From Elsinoe arachidis (taxonomy: Eukaryota; Ascomycota; Dothideomycetes; Myriangiales; Elsinoaceae): a stretch of DNA of 64,000 nt. The DNA lies in NCBI GenBank assembly GCA_013372555.1, contig JAAPAX010000006.1, forward strand, positions 2,306,501-2,370,500. The letters run 5' to 3'. The notes below the pieces were generated by a model, which was not told where the DNA came from, made no database searches, and saw only the letters and a list, made by a program, of their open reading frames with translations. Below are positions 34,254-46,380 of this stretch, in pieces. The stretch's first letter is position 1. The number at the start of each line of letters is the position of its first letter. The position numbers were made by a program, and so were the translations under genes.

Positions 34254-37162
34254 ATGGCTCTCGACAGACAGGAATATCCGGCCATGCTGGTAAGCTTGCC
34301 CGCAGCTGCCGGCGCGGTACAATGCTGATGCTAGCAGGCCACACTGCAACCCTCGGAAGCAGTGCAGATTCTCGACAGTCGAGTGAGGCTGGTCAGCCAG
34401 ATCAACAGTGGTATAGCAGATTGGCTGCAGGTCCGTCTTCCGGGACAATGCGACACGCGCACAACGCTGAAAGAAACTACACAGGAAAGGCGGAGACTCG
34501 AGGAGCAGTACTCGCAAGGGCTGCGGAAGCTGTCGCGTCGGCCGGCGCTAGCAGATCCGCAAGAGCTAGGGTGAGGAAGGACACTTGGGAGCATGAAATG
34601 AAGCTGACAAGTCAGTGTTTTTGCGACTCCATGGTCAGCCTTAGTATCAGCACTGGATACGTTAGCAGACACCCACCACAACCTCGCGCAAAAGATAGAA
34701 GCCGATGTCGAGACACCGCTGCGACTGTTTAACTCGCAACATCGCGACATGACAGCCATGGGGAACATCCAGGGGAACCTACAATCTTTGGCAAAGGACA
34801 TTGATGGCGCGCAAAAGAAGCTGGACAAGCTAGGTCAGAAGGGCACTGTGCAAAAGGTGGCGGCAGCGAGCAAAGATCTAGACACTGCGCAGACGCAATG
34901 GGAGGCTCAAGCACCCTTTGTGTTTGAGAGCCTTCAGGCACTGGACGAGAATCGACTCAATCATCTGCGTGACGTGCTCACGCAATTCCAGACACACGAG
35001 GTGGATAAGGTGGAGCGAAACAGGATTGCGGCTGAGCAGTGTCTAAATGTTCTCCTCACGGTGGAGACGGCGGATGAGATCAAGACATTTGCCATGCGCA
35101 CGAGTAGTGGTGAGCGTCCGACTACGGCTAGGAGACCACAGGGTATCCAGCAAAGTGCTAGTGTGAGTAGTCTGCCACCTGTAACCACGCCTGGACCTAG
35201 CGACGACAGAGCGAGTCAACGAAGTGATTCAGGTAAGTCACGTGTATGGACAATGGCAGTTGCAGGAATCTCACAGCCAGCAGTATCCGATCTACCGACA
35301 CCAAAAGCAGAGAAACCACGAGGGCTTAGAAGGCTCGGAACTGTGCTTGGGCGGAGAAGAGAAAGCAAGATACCGCCAGGTGCGGGAAGAATAGCAGAGA
35401 GCCCCGAACGTACACCGGAGAAGCGACCGAGCAGATTGCCGAACAGCTCTACGTTCAGCTCTTTCTCACGACGGAGTAAAGACCCGGCACCAACATTGGA
35501 GCCTCCAAGAGAAGATGAAGCAGAGCGCCCACGGTCCCCTCTTCGGACAATGTCTAGTCGATCGGACGCAGAAAGACCGCAGGAGCTACCAACCACGAAT
35601 GGCGCTGCAGAGGCTGTCATACCCAATGGAAGTCACCAAAGTGATCTTGCAGGACTTAATTTGGACACCCCACGACAACTGAGCGAGGCACCAACAGCCA
35701 CAACCGACGGCGAGGTAAGGGATCCGCAAAAGGGATACAGGGGCTGGCACTGACAAATGACAGCCGGACAAGATAGCAGATAAGGGCAAAGCACCAAGCC
35801 TTGACCCGATCTCTGCAGCCGAGCAAGAAGCAGCAGAAGCAGGCGGATCGGAACAAGGTGTCCCGTCCTTCAAGGTAGACATCAAGGATGCACCTGCGAC
35901 GCAAGAAGCAGGTGATGCAGATGCCCTAGCCGCGATATCGACTACGCTGAAAATGGTACGTGGTTGTATCTTGCCTCATGTATCACAACTGACGTCCACA
36001 GCAAGCGCCATCGACCGTGGGAGGTAGACGTACAAATACTGTGCGCGGTCGTCGCGACAACCGAGCTAGCATATACGACTCGCTGCCGTCAGTTGTTCCT
36101 GGTCAATTCTCAATGCCGCCTGCGGTCCCACAAGCTCAAGGAATACCTGAGGAGCCCGCATCACCGATTCAGACTTCTGCTGCGAGTGTGCCCATCAGTT
36201 CACCTCAGCCGTCAGCACCCGTTTCGATTCCATCCACAGCTGCTTTCACTCCGTTCAGCTCTGCAGTACCACACTCCCCACTTTCTGCCATTCGTCCCGC
36301 ATCTGCTCAAAGAGACGACGCAGGCAGTGTACGATCTGGCCGCTCACACACGTCTACTGCCTCTGCCTCGCACCGCCATCCTGATCTGAGCTCTCCTGGC
36401 CTCAACACGAGCATAATCGAAACGGTCTCCGCATGGTTCGAGAATGGCACGCATACCCGTTCTCTTGTCATCGGCGAAGTAGCCGTCGCATACAACAACC
36501 CCATCGCCTCTTCCGAGACCGAAGTCATTCGTCTCACTCACTTTGATAAGCTCGACAAAGTCGCCCCCAACCCGGCATTCCTTAGCAACACGAGCGATGA
36601 AGCAGGCGTTTACAACCTCAATCTCGGTCAACTAGGCAAAGGCAAACAAACAGCCTTCAAATACCAGCTCAACTCCTCCATTTCCGAAGGCGGCAAACTG
36701 GCACCCCTGATCCTCCAACCAGTCTGGAAAATCGAACCCGGCCAGGCCAGCGTCATCCTCAGCTACGGCGCCAACTCTGCCTTCGGCACTGACGATGAGA
36801 TCCTCCTCAAAGACGTCACCCTCGTCCTCCACCTCGGCGAAGGCACAAAGAGCAACAGCTGCCTCAGCAAACCCGTCGGCACATTCAGCAAAGAGCGCGG
36901 CGTCATCTACTGGACGCTTGGCGAAATCAAGCTGCGCAAAGGCGAGACAGGAAAGGTGCTCGCGCGATTTCAGACTGACGGGGAGGCGAAGGTGGGCAAA
37001 GCGGAGGCGAGATGGACGTTTGAGGGGGCGGGAGGGAGTGGTGTGGAGCTGGAGAGGAGGGAGGAGGATCCGTTTAGTGATGGGGAGGGGGGCATTTGGA
37101 AGGGGTTGGAGGATGGGAAGGTGAGGAGGAGGCTGGTGGGGGGAACGTACCAGGGGGTGTAG
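34254..37162 (+). CDS. syp1: Muniscin endocytic adaptor, Syp1/FCHO-like (906 aa)
   Basis: Five exons: 34254-34289, 34338-34570, 34616-35714, 35764-35955, 36002-37162; introns 45-49 bp. All junctions keep phase and give 906 residues (yeast Syp1 is 870). Residues 1 to about 250 form an F-BAR-type domain: basic/acidic helices, LEEQYSQGLRKLSRR, then FATPWSALVSA and LADTHHNLAQKI. The middle is Ser/Pro/Arg-rich and probably disordered, with endocytic-adaptor character. Residues about 655-906 are a mu-homology domain (LNTSIIETVSAWF to the C-terminus). Such proteins bind membrane and cargo at early endocytic sites and regulate septins and actin in yeast. The first exon encodes only 12 residues. Confidence 0.9.
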
Positions 37163-37492
37163 ATAATGTGTGTAATTGAGGTTGTGGATAAATGTGTTTC
37201 ATATGTGCACGCTCTTGTTGCTTGTTGCTGCCCTTGTGACTAGCGATGCTGCTACGTGTGTGCTATGGGGCTGTTTACCAGATTTCGTCCTTAACACATG
37301 CTGGCTGTGAGGGTGGCGGCCTGATGGCAGCGCGTTGAAGTTATAATCCGCCTCCATCTGTTTGTCACATCTTCCCATCACACTCTTATGTCATCCCGGA
37401 CGCTCGTCCGCTTTGCTACACGTTGATAGAGTGCTACTCGGAAACCGACATGGCCTAATACAAGCATCCTTGACTCGTTTGCATTTTCGGCC
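37163..37492. other. Intergenic: syp1 3' region and rft1 promoter
   Basis: 330 bp; nothing recognised. Confidence 0.45.
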
Positions 37493-39383
37493 ATGTCATC
37501 CTCCGCAACCTCTGCGGCAGCGAAAGGGGCCACGTACTTGATAGCACTACAGATCTCATCTAGGGCATTGACATTTCTGCTGAACCAGATACTACTCCGC
37601 TTCCTGACACCGGCGACACTTGGTCGAGCAGTACAATTGGAGCTTTATTCAATCAGTGTCCTCTTCTTTGCGCGGGAGAGTCTACGAGTGGCTGTCCAGA
37701 GAGTTGGTGCGACTCCGTCAGAGGCAGCTCCAGATGCGAGCAAGTCAGAGAAGGACTCCACGACTGAAAAGCCATCAAGTTCTTCGAAAGAGTCGAGCCA
37801 GTCCTCTAAAGCAGTACAGACTGTCGTGAATCTCTCTTACCTTTCCTTGGTCTTGGGCATACCACTGGCTCTTCTCCTCGGATATGCATCATGGAAGGGA
37901 CTATCTGGTACGACAGCCGAGTCAAGCACACCCTACATTGGACATGCAGTATTCCTCTACGGATTGGCGGCCGTCGTTGAGCTGGCATCCGAACCTGGTT
38001 TCGTGGCTGCACAGGCTCTACTCCTCTTCAAGGTCCGAGCTGGAGCTGAAGCAGCAGCGACAGTAGTCAAAACCTTCTCAACAGTGGGCGCTGCCTTGTT
38101 CGCCCATCGACGAGGTCTAGACATCGGCGTCCTCCCCTTCGCCATAGGTCAACTGGCACTCGCCTCAACCCTCCTAATCTACTACGCCATCAAGCTCGCC
38201 CCTCAAGGCCAACGAGACGGCTTCTCCCTCCTCCCTGCCTTTCTCACCCCACCACCCTCTTCACCCACCCCCTCCAAAACCTCGCCCGCCCAACAACCCG
38301 AGTACCTCCTCTCCCTCCTCTCCCTCCCCCTCCTCCGCATCGCCACCTCCCTCACCATCCAATCAACCCTCAAATACATCCTCACCCAAGGCGACTCCCT
38401 CCTCATCACCGCCCTGGCCTCCCTACCAGACCAAGGCTCATACGCCCTAGCCTCCAACTACGGCGGCCTGATAGCCCGCATGCTCTTCCAACCCATCGAA
38501 GAAACCTCCCGCAACCTCTTCGCGAAACTCTGCTCCTCCTCGCCTCCCCCCGCCCGGTCCACTCCCCCAATCGGCCTCTCCTCCAACACCCCCCTCCCCT
38601 CATCCCCCTCCCCCGCCATCCTTCGAGCACGACAAATCCTCGTGATGATACTAAGATCCTACCTCCTCCTCTCCCTCCCAATCCTCACCCTCGGCCCCTC
38701 CCTCGCGCCCACCCTCCTGCGCCTCATCGCCGGCCCCCGCTGGCTGTCCCTCGGCGCAGGCGACGTCCTAGCTTCATACGCATACTACATCCCTCTCCTC
38801 GCACTCAATGGGGTATTGGAGGCTTTTGTCTCTGCCACGGCAACGAACAGGGAGCTGTACAGGCAGAGTCTCTTCATGGGGGCGTGGTTTCTTGCGTTTG
38901 CGGGGACGGCGTGGGTGGGCGTGGGCAGGATGGGGTGGGGGGCCAGGGGAGTGGTGGTCGCGAATGGGGTGAATATGCTGGGGCGGATTGCGTGGGGGTG
39001 GGGGTTTGTTAGGGGGTGGTTTGGGGGGAGGGGAGAGGTGAGTTTATCTTTCCTTGATGCTGATGAAGATGTTTGTGATGGTGGTGTGAAGGGAGATAGG
39101 GCTAACGGGGTGCAGGAGCTGGGGTTGGTGGATGTCTTGCCGAAGGGTGGGAGTGTGGCTGCTGGGGTGGCGGTACCGGTTGTGTTGAGGGGGACGGAGG
39201 GGTGGCTTGGAGGGTTCGGGGTCGTGGGGGAGTTGGTGAGGAATGGAGTCGTGGGGGTGGGGTTGATGGGGGCGATGTGAGTATGATGTATGAGAGGTGG
39301 GAGTGGATGCTGACTTTTGCAGTGCGATGTTTGAGAGGAATTTCTTTAGGGAGTGCTATGGGCTTGTCAAGTCGTCGCGCTAG
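37493..39383 (+). CDS. rft1: Rft1 oligosaccharide-lipid flippase-related ER protein (614 aa)
   Basis: Exons 37493-39276 and 39323-39383; the 46-bp intron (GTGAGT to GCAG) replaces an early stop with a 20-residue tail ending LVKSSR. Rft1 is a polytopic ER protein of the MATE-like/MOP fold needed for N-glycosylation with the Man5GlcNAc2-dolichol intermediate; whether it is itself the flippase is disputed. Family signs: N-terminal LIALQISSRALTFLLNQILLRFL, TLGRAVQLELY, a segment EPGFVAAQALLLFKVRAGAEA, QGDSLLI, and YALASNYGGLIARMLFQPIEE. About twelve hydrophobic segments are visible. Low-complexity Ser/Pro insertions at about 85-110 and 345-375 account for the extra length over yeast (574). Confidence 0.9.
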
Positions 39384-39655
39384 AAGAACGTCGTGTCTGG
39401 GATGCAACCCTCGGGACTGCTGAACTGTACTCAGAGCGTGCTCAAGTGGATACGATACATTCTGGATGGATCACAGGTATGTCTTCTGAACGTACTTTTG
39501 TAGACACACCGGTAAATATCCGACGTCGATCTAACAAGGCTGCCGATTGCCATGGTCTCAGTCACATGCAGTCTACACAGTATGACATAACCCATTCTAT
39601 CTACTTAGCCCTATCCGCTCTCCCCCATTGTCTGCTCTATCCCTCGACGTCCCTC
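39384..39655. other. Convergent intergenic region
   Basis: 272 bp between the rft1 and acetyltransferase stops; shared 3' regions, no gene. Confidence 0.4.
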
Positions 39656-40553
39656 TCAATTACCCTGCCCTCCCTCCCTTTGCCCCTTCACCCCCGGCCT
39701 CGAGTACCAAGCCTCCACCGCATCCCTCCTCTCCCCCAACACCGGACTAAAATACTCACCCTCCCTCCTCCCCCCTCTCTCCCACCCGGTCCGCTCCAGT
39801 AGCCTCTGACTCGCGAAATGCTCCTCATCCACCAACGCCAGGGCTCGATCCCACCCGCCTTGCCCCTCCGTTGGCATGGCCTCGAACAGCACGGGCAGAA
39901 AGGCAAGGAGAGCCTCGGTCATGAAGCCTCGCCCTTGGAAAGCGGGGTTCAGGGAGTAGCCGATTTCGGGGAAGTGTTTGCAGCCGAGGACGCCGATGAC
40001 TTTTCTCGAGGGACGAGGGGAGGAGGGCGAGGAGGGGGAGGAAAGGGGAGAGGGGCGCGGGATGGTGAGGGCGTACATGATGGGGGAGGTGTTGCGTTCG
40101 TGGAGGAGGGTGGTGGTTTCGGAGAGGGAGACGCGGGGGGAGCGGGTGCTAGGGGTGGTTAGTGGTGGGTTGTATTAAGCATGTCGTAGAAGCGGGAGTG
40201 GTCAGGAGAGTGGCGGGGGATGCAAGAGGGATGATCGCGCGAGAGTAGCGATATGCGAGCATGCGTAAGCGGTATGAAGGGGATATAGCTGCGAAAATGT
40301 ACAGGTATAGGGAAGGAAGAAGATGGTAAGAGACGAGAACAGCAAGGGTGGAAGGCAGCGCATTTGATGTTTGAGACATGACCATGCAAGGGAGAATGCA
40401 GAAGAGAGAGCAGACTTACGTGAATCTCATTGCGTCTGCATTAGTATACCATTCGTGTACATCTTCAGCGTCCTCATCTGGGTTGATGGCTCGGAGAATG
40501 AGGCGTTCGGTCTGGATCTCTCGCTCGCGGCGTGTGTTTGGCTCTGTTGTCAT
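39656..40553 (-). CDS. GNAT-family N-acetyltransferase (208 aa)
   Basis: Exons 40553-40420 and 40148-39656 with a 271-bp intron (GTAAGT to CCTAG), long for this window. The joined frame keeps phase (split Thr codon) and gives a complete GNAT fold: N-terminal ETERLILRAI-type strand (QTERLILRAINPDEDAED), the middle strand KVIGVLGC, acetyl-CoA loop FQGRGFMTEA (Q/RxxGxG/A), and the C-terminal SQRLLERTGW helix. Best placed with RimJ/RimL-like acetyltransferases that use acetyl-CoA to modify protein N-termini or small amines. Substrate unknown. A Ser/Pro insertion follows the second strand. An additional small exon inside the long intron cannot be excluded. Confidence 0.8.
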
Positions 40554-40948
40554 GACTGCACTACTATTACAGATCAAAACAATGCAATATGATGGGACGA
40601 TGCCGGTGTTAGGAGCGCAAGATATAATACGTGCGAGCAATGTATTTCACCTTCAACGACCACATCATCGTGGTGTGACTCAGCGGGCAAGGACGCGGTG
40701 TCGCGATCAGGCAGCTATGGACGCACCGGCACACTAGTGCGAAGAGAGTGCCACCTAAATTGTTGGAAGGATTTGATGATTCTGTGCTATCTCTGAAGTA
40801 CAGTGTTTGTCGCGGTTTACGACGAGAAGAAGCAAAGCAAAGTCCTTGGCTCAATGCTTGTCCTTGCCACCACCACCACCGATATCTTTCCGGAACGCCA
40901 TCGCTAATCGAACATGCTAGACCTTGACCACATCTCGATCATATGACT
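40554..40948. other. Intergenic region
   Basis: 395 bp between the acetyltransferase start and the RRM gene stop; nothing recognised. Confidence 0.4.
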
Positions 40949-41971
40949 CTATCCGAGCACCTTGTACTTGCTATCAGTCTTGCCCTTCTTCTGCACGCCT
41001 TGCCCAGGTTGCATCCCGAGTGGATCCATCTTTGGCAGCTTGTTGTTGTTATTGCCCCCTCCACTGCCTCCACCACCATGACCGCTCTTGCCCTTGTTGT
41101 GCTTGCCCTTGTAGCGATCGTCCTTTTTCGTCGCCACTTTGATCTCCGTTTCGGCTCGCCTGATGAGCACGGGGTGACTGCCAATGTACTTGCCATTCAT
41201 GTCCTTGGCTGCTTGGAAGTATTCATCTGCATCGGAGAAGCCAACAAAACCGAAGCCCTTGCTCTTTGTCGTACGCTTGTCTCGAACCACACGAGCTTTC
41301 TGGACGGAAGGCCATTTTGAGAAGGCTTTGAGAAGAGAATCGTCGGTGACCTCTCCTGCCAAGTTGCCGACAAAAATGCGATGAAGGTTGCCCCACTCGA
41401 GTAGTGTTGCATCCTCCCATTTCTGACCGCCTCCTTGACGAACCACTGTCTTCTGTCCAACTGGAGTGGAGTCGCCAGATGTGTTTGGAGTGGAACCATC
41501 AAGACGATTGCTCTTCAATGGCAGGTAGTTGACATTTATGCCTGGCTTTTCTCCTGGCTTGGGTTGAGGTGTCCCGGAATAATTTGACTGCCACTGCTGC
41601 ATCTGCTGTTGCCACTCAGGATCTGCGGCATTGAATGCGCCATCCGCGCCGCTCGCTGTTGGGGGAAGGAATGGATTGTGTATCGTGGGAGTTGGTGCGG
41701 CATACTGGTTGTAGTCGTAGCCTGCAGCATACTGCTGGGGCTGCTGACCATATTGTTGATAGGCTCCATACTGCTGTGGGGCACCGCCGTATCCTCCGCT
41801 CATGTCATATCCAGTCGCTGGATAGCTTGGATACTGCTGCACCTGAGGTGAAGCTGTGCGCTTCGGGGGCGCGGAGGAGGCGACATTTCGTGGTTTGAAG
41901 GCGAAGCCAGGTTTGGCTGGTAGGGCATGACCACCGGCAGGTGTCGACGAACCTGATCCTGGAGCACTCAT
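40949..41971 (-). CDS. RBM42-like RNA-binding protein, single RRM (340 aa)
   Basis: A single-exon protein. Residues 1-185 are low-complexity: Pro-rich, then Tyr/Gln/Gly-rich repeats (QQYGAYQQYGQQPQQYAAG). One RRM covers about 198-274 with RNP2 IFVGNL (199-204) and RNP1 KGFGFVGF (238-245), preceded by the WEDATLLEW segment characteristic of RBM42 relatives. The C-terminus has a basic, Gly- and Asn-rich linker and a KMDPLGMQ motif. Members of this group bind RNA and, in animals, associate with splicing and stress-related RNPs. The prion-like N-terminus suggests phase-separating behaviour (inference). It is divergent from gnd1. Confidence 0.85.
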   Translation of the reverse strand: MSAPGSGSSTPAGGHALPAKPGFAFKPRNVASSAPPKRTASPQVQQYPSYPATGYDMSGGYGGAPQQYGAYQQYGQQPQQYAAGYDYNQYAAPTPTIHNPFLPPTASGADGAFNAADPEWQQQMQQWQSNYSGTPQPKPGEKPGINVNYLPLKSNRLDGSTPNTSGDSTPVGQKTVVRQGGGQKWEDATLLEWGNLHRIFVGNLAGEVTDDSLLKAFSKWPSVQKARVVRDKRTTKSKGFGFVGFSDADEYFQAAKDMNGKYIGSHPVLIRRAETEIKVATKKDDRYKGKHNKGKSGHGGGGSGGGNNNNKLPKMDPLGMQPGQGVQKKGKTDSKYKVLG

Positions 41972-42721
41972 TGAGCCTGATGTTTCGGAGTGATGCGCAA
42001 GAGCTCAATGACACGCTGTCCTCGAATGTGCGAGGACGCGACAGCTCGCGTAGAGAAAGCAGGAGATGGATCGCCTTACCTCACTGTACCAGCTCTGAGC
42101 TTCACGACCGACGAGACCGAGTGCTTGGATAGATTGGCCGATTTGCGCAAGCTGTTCTGAATGAGGCTCTGCTGGAGTGAGTATGAGCAAAGAACGGTAT
42201 CGGCCTATGAGATCCGACGTTGCGGCCCCCGCCGGCGAGAGAAAATTTGGTCATCGTCATTTCTTGGCACGCATTTTCCAGCCGGAAATGCAGACTTGAG
42301 GCGCGATTTGGGTCAGTGGGACAAATCTCAGATCCCGACCTCGACTTCGCTAATTGAAGCCACTAATCACAAAAAGTCGGCGAAGATAGGCCTCAATTGA
42401 ATCATATACCGTTCAGTAGACCTCTGCCAACTTTGTCCGTGACAATCCGTATCATTCCGGTTAAATCTGAGCGTGATATTGGACATCTCCGCGAGCAGCT
42501 TACAAAGATAGCTCCCAAAGCAGCCCACTAAACTGACCACGAACCCCACCAAAGCCCGCTAAGGTCAGTCCTCCGATTCAACAACACCTCAAAGTCCGGA
42601 CCGCCAAAACATCCCACTTCCCTCTTCTCATTCCGTCACTGACATTTTACTGCCACAGCTGGCTTCTTCACAAAGACTCTCGACAATCACAAACCACCTG
42701 ACTAAATCTCCATCGCCCGCC
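41972..42721. other. Divergent promoter region, RRM gene and gnd1
   Basis: 750 bp. The right end is pyrimidine-rich (about 42600-42640), typical of highly expressed fungal promoters. No gene supported. Confidence 0.45.
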
Positions 42722-44438
42722 ATGTCCACGGAAGCAGTGTAAGTCCGACCCCTCCTTCCATCGGTCACAAAAATCTTTCTCCCAACGATACCGGACAAAT
42801 TGGGCTGACGGACATGTTTCCAGTGGAGACTTCGGTCTCATCGGTCTGGCCGTCATGGGTCAGAACCTGATCCTCAACGCCGCTGACCACGGCTTCACTG
42901 TCGTCGCCTTCAACCGAACTGTCGCAAAGGTCGACCGCTTTTTGGAGAATGAGGCAAAGGGCAAGTCCATTGTTGGCGCCCACTCGATCAAGGAGTTCTG
43001 CCAGAAGCTCAAGAAGCCCCGCCGCATGATGCTCTTGGTCATGGCAGGCAAGCCCGTTGACGACTTTATCGAGCTTCTCCTGAAGGAGGGTGGACTCGAG
43101 GAGGGCGACATCATTATTGATGGTGGTAACTCTCACTACCCGGACACCAACCGCAGGACCGAGTACTTGAAGACTAAGGGCATCCGCTTCGTCGGTAGCG
43201 GTGTCTCCGGTGGTGAGGAGGGTGCACGCTATGGACCCAGCATCATGCCTGGTGGTAACGAGGAGGCTTGGCCATACATCAAAGACGTTCTTCAGAGCAT
43301 CTCCGCAAAGTCTGACGGTGAGCCATGCTGTCAATGGGTCGGTGACCAGGGTGCTGGCCACTACGTGAAGATGGTGCACAATGGTATTGAGTACGGTGAC
43401 ATGCAGCTCATCTGCGAGGTCAGTCAAGTCAATCTTTGAAGAAGTGGAAGAGACTGATAAGAAACAGGCCTATGATATCCTCAAGCGCGGTCTCGGTCTT
43501 TCGAACAAGGAGATGGGTGATGTCTTCGCCAAGTGGAACACTGGTGTACTTGACTCATTCTTGATTGAGATCACCCGCGACATCCTCTACTTCAACGATG
43601 ATGATGGAACTCCTCTTGTCGAGAAGATCCTCGATTCAGCTGGCCAGAAGGGTACCGGAAAGTGGACTGCCATCAACGCTCTTGATCTGGGTATGCCAGT
43701 CACCCTCATCGGTGAGGCCGTCTTCGCTCGTTGCTTGTCATCTCTCAAGGAGGAGCGTGGTCGCGCTGCGTCAATCCTGCCAGGCCCGAGCCCCAGCTTC
43801 AGCGGCGATAAGCAGCAATTCATCGACGACCTTGAGCAGGCACTTTACGCCTCTAAGATCATCTCATACGCCCAAGGTTTCATGCTGATCCAGAACGTGA
43901 GTATACCTATGCAAATTCATGGGACCATTGTCTGACAAATCTCAGGCCGCCAAGGAGTACTCATGGAAGCTCAACAAGCCAGAGATTGCCCTCATGTGGC
44001 GAGGTGGATGCATCATCCGCTCCGTCTTCCTGAAGGACATTACCTCTGCATACCGTGAGAACCCCGACCTCGAGAACTTGCTCTTCCACAAGTTCTTCAC
44101 CAACGCCATCACCAAGGCCCAGGCCGGATGGAGGAACGTCGTCGCAAAGTCCGCCGTCTGGGGTATCCCAACCCCGGCATTCAGCACTGCTCTGTCCTTC
44201 TACGATGGTTACAGGACCAAGGATCTGCCCGCCAACTTGCTCCAGGCCCAGCGTGACTACTTCGGTGCCCACACCTACCAGATCAAGCCCGAGTTCGCCA
44301 GCGACAAGCACCCGGTCGGAGCCTACGCCCACACGAACTGGACAGGGCGTGGTGGCAACATCAGGTATGTCCCACTTGCATCTGAATGTCTCGGCTCATC
44401 CACTAAACTCAACCAGTGCAAGTCAATACAACGCGTAA
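42722..44438 (+). CDS. gnd1: 6-phosphogluconate dehydrogenase, decarboxylating (493 aa)
   Basis: Five exons: 42722-42738, 42824-43418, 43468-43896, 43946-44364, 44417-44438; introns 85, 49, 49 and 52 bp. The spliced length of 493 matches the family. It oxidatively decarboxylates 6-phosphogluconate to ribulose 5-phosphate, making NADPH in the cytosolic pentose phosphate pathway. The NADP loop is GLIGLAVMG (10-18), and the substrate signature VSGGEEGARYGPS is followed by HNGIEYGDMQLI. The C-terminal domain contains the family sequences GTGKWT and RGGCIIRS. The last exon supplies only the tail ASQYNA. The first coding exon is 17 nt, so the start codon is separated from the body by an 85-bp intron. 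Confidence 0.97.
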
Positions 44439-44948
44439 TGTGGTCGCGCACTGATCCAGGTTGGCCAAGGAGCTTCATTGGCAATGGAAGAATGAAAATA
44501 CAATGTCTATGTGTTCAAATTAGATTATTCAGCAGCTCCATTGGTCGTGACTTGCTGCATACCTTAGTGTCGTGTAGTAGTTGTCTACCTGCGCGCTAAT
44601 TTTCGGCCATTGCCAAATGCGCAACTGCTCGGCGGATCTGCACTCTGATTGGCTGAAGCTCACTCCTCGCATTGACTTCGCCGACGTGACTTTGAACTTC
44701 CACTGTCATCTCCGCCATAAATCAGACTGCCTAGGACTCGAGCTGGCGTTTAGGCGTAATCGTTGACAGTGTGTAACTTACACCTGCATCTGTCTTCGCC
44801 AACCGGCTATAACGAGGACGAGTGGGCGATCAGCTCACTTTGGCAGGATCTCCTCTGACCATGAGGTTGGCTTCATTATAGGAAGCGAGTCGACGGCTGT
44901 ACACCAACATTGACACTTGACCGGCAGCGCTGAATTATACGGGTTTCC
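44439..44948. other. Intergenic: gnd1 3' region and lsm12 promoter
   Basis: 510 bp; no gene or RNA gene recognised. Confidence 0.4.
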
Positions 44949-45794
44949 ATGGCGGAAACGAAGCGAGCCTCCGCCGAACGTGTCGCGACACCCAGGACAG
45001 GAGGTCAGCCATCTGGAGAGGTACTCAAGAATCTCAGCAATGCCATTGGCGCTCGGTATGTCGCCTTTGCGATGAAGTCTGGCTGGCTTGACATGAGTAC
45101 TAACAACATAATCCAGGATCAAGCTCACAACCTCAGCATCTCCGCCGCAAACATTAGAGGGCACCCTCTTCACGGCCTGCCCCGTTTTCAACGTAGTAGC
45201 AATCAACACTGCTCCGGCACCACCCAATCCCTCTTCGACGAACAACGCGGAACCAGGCGACTATCACGTCATCCCAATACCGCGGATACAAAACTTCCAG
45301 GTCCTTTCACTGGCTGAGAACAAGGATGGATTTGCGACTGCACTCCCTGCCATCGGCAAGGTAGACACAGCAAGACTGAAAGAGCGAGAGAAACAGAGAA
45401 TAGCCAAGATCAAAAGCGAAGAGGCGAAGAAGGGCAAAGGCGTGACAGCCGAAGCGCAGGCATTATTCAATGCGCTTGACAGGATGTATGTGTACACCCC
45501 AACTCAGACAGTTCCAAGCCAGCGACTTGTGTCCCTTGAATAGAGCGGGCGATGACATGCTCAGCGAGAGACACACGCTGACACAGCTTTAGGTACGCAG
45601 CCAGATGGCACGACACAGATATCATCGTAGACGATTCCGTCATCATATCAGCACCATATACCGCAGAGACATGCAAGGCACCAAGAGAGAAGCAGGGCGC
45701 ATTGACGCAGATCAGAAAGGTCGTCGAGGGAGAGAAGCGAAAATTCGCGGACCGCTCGAGAGGCGCGAGTCCGTTGCCTAGGAAAGGCGGTTGA
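44949..45794 (+). CDS. lsm12: Lsm12-like protein (225 aa)
   Basis: Exons 44949-45055, 45117-45485, 45593-45794. The first intron (61 bp) has a perfect TACTAAC branch site; the second is 107 bp. The product has an N-terminal Lsm-like half (IKLTTSASPPQTLEGTLF, then VVAINTA, ending in a strand IQNFQVLSL). A charged linker follows, then a C-terminal anticodon-binding-like domain: AQALFNALDRM, WHDTDIIVDDSVIISAPY, and a closing LTQIRKVVE helix. This two-domain order is that of Lsm12, an RNA-associated protein linked to Pbp1/ataxin-2 complexes, stress granules and translational control. It is slightly longer than human LSM12 (195). The right end lies 320 bp from the second transposon insertion. Confidence 0.85.
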
Positions 45795-46114
45795 AGCTAT
45801 ATTGCTCGTGGACAATGAATAGTTCAACTAGGCAGCCGCTGTCAGCGGACCAAGCAGACAATGGAGACCAACAACCAAACATTCTCTCCTTCAGGCCGTG
45901 TCTTATCGCAAGTCTTCATGCAAGTCTTCGTGAGAATGACCTGCTGGACGTGCAAGCAGGCTATACAGTCCTTTGATAAAAAGCCATACACTGTTCCACA
46001 GCAGTCGGGCAACCCGGACAAAAGCACCACACGTCGAATCATGTTGTGCCCTTTGAAAATCCTACCTGTGTAATACAGACTATACATTACATCTGACCCA
46101 TTTTGGGACCTTGA
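45795..46114. other. Intergenic flank of the second Copia insertion
   Basis: 320 bp of normal composition. Minus-strand sequence 46114-46080 would continue, after removal of the element, a reading frame from 51489-51673 to a TAG stop. Confidence 0.4.
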
Positions 46115-46119
46115 AAGCT
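46115..46119. repeat. Target-site duplication AAGCT, left copy
   Basis: Precedes the TGTTGACT terminus; repeated at 51484-51488. Confidence 0.9.
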
Positions 46120-46380
46120 TGTTGACTTGTGTGTGGGGAGGAAAAAGGATTAATTACTGCCTAACCCACCAAAAGTTAGTGGACTATAACTACATAAATA
46201 CTTAACCTGTTAAACTAAGAGATAACTAAATTAATAGAACTCCTTAATAGTAACAGATTAAGACAAGAACTACCTAATTTGATTATAAATTAGTAAAGCT
46301 ATTAAAGAGTACTTAGTTTAGCCTTAGGTAAACTAAATTAGGATCCTTCTTAGCGCCCTTAGCCTATACCTTAGTTAATA
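46120..46380 (-). repeat. LTR of second Copia, left (3' LTR)
   Basis: 261 bp, TGTTGACTTG start. The outer 90 bp keep TpG/CpA; the inner part is mutated. Confidence 0.9.
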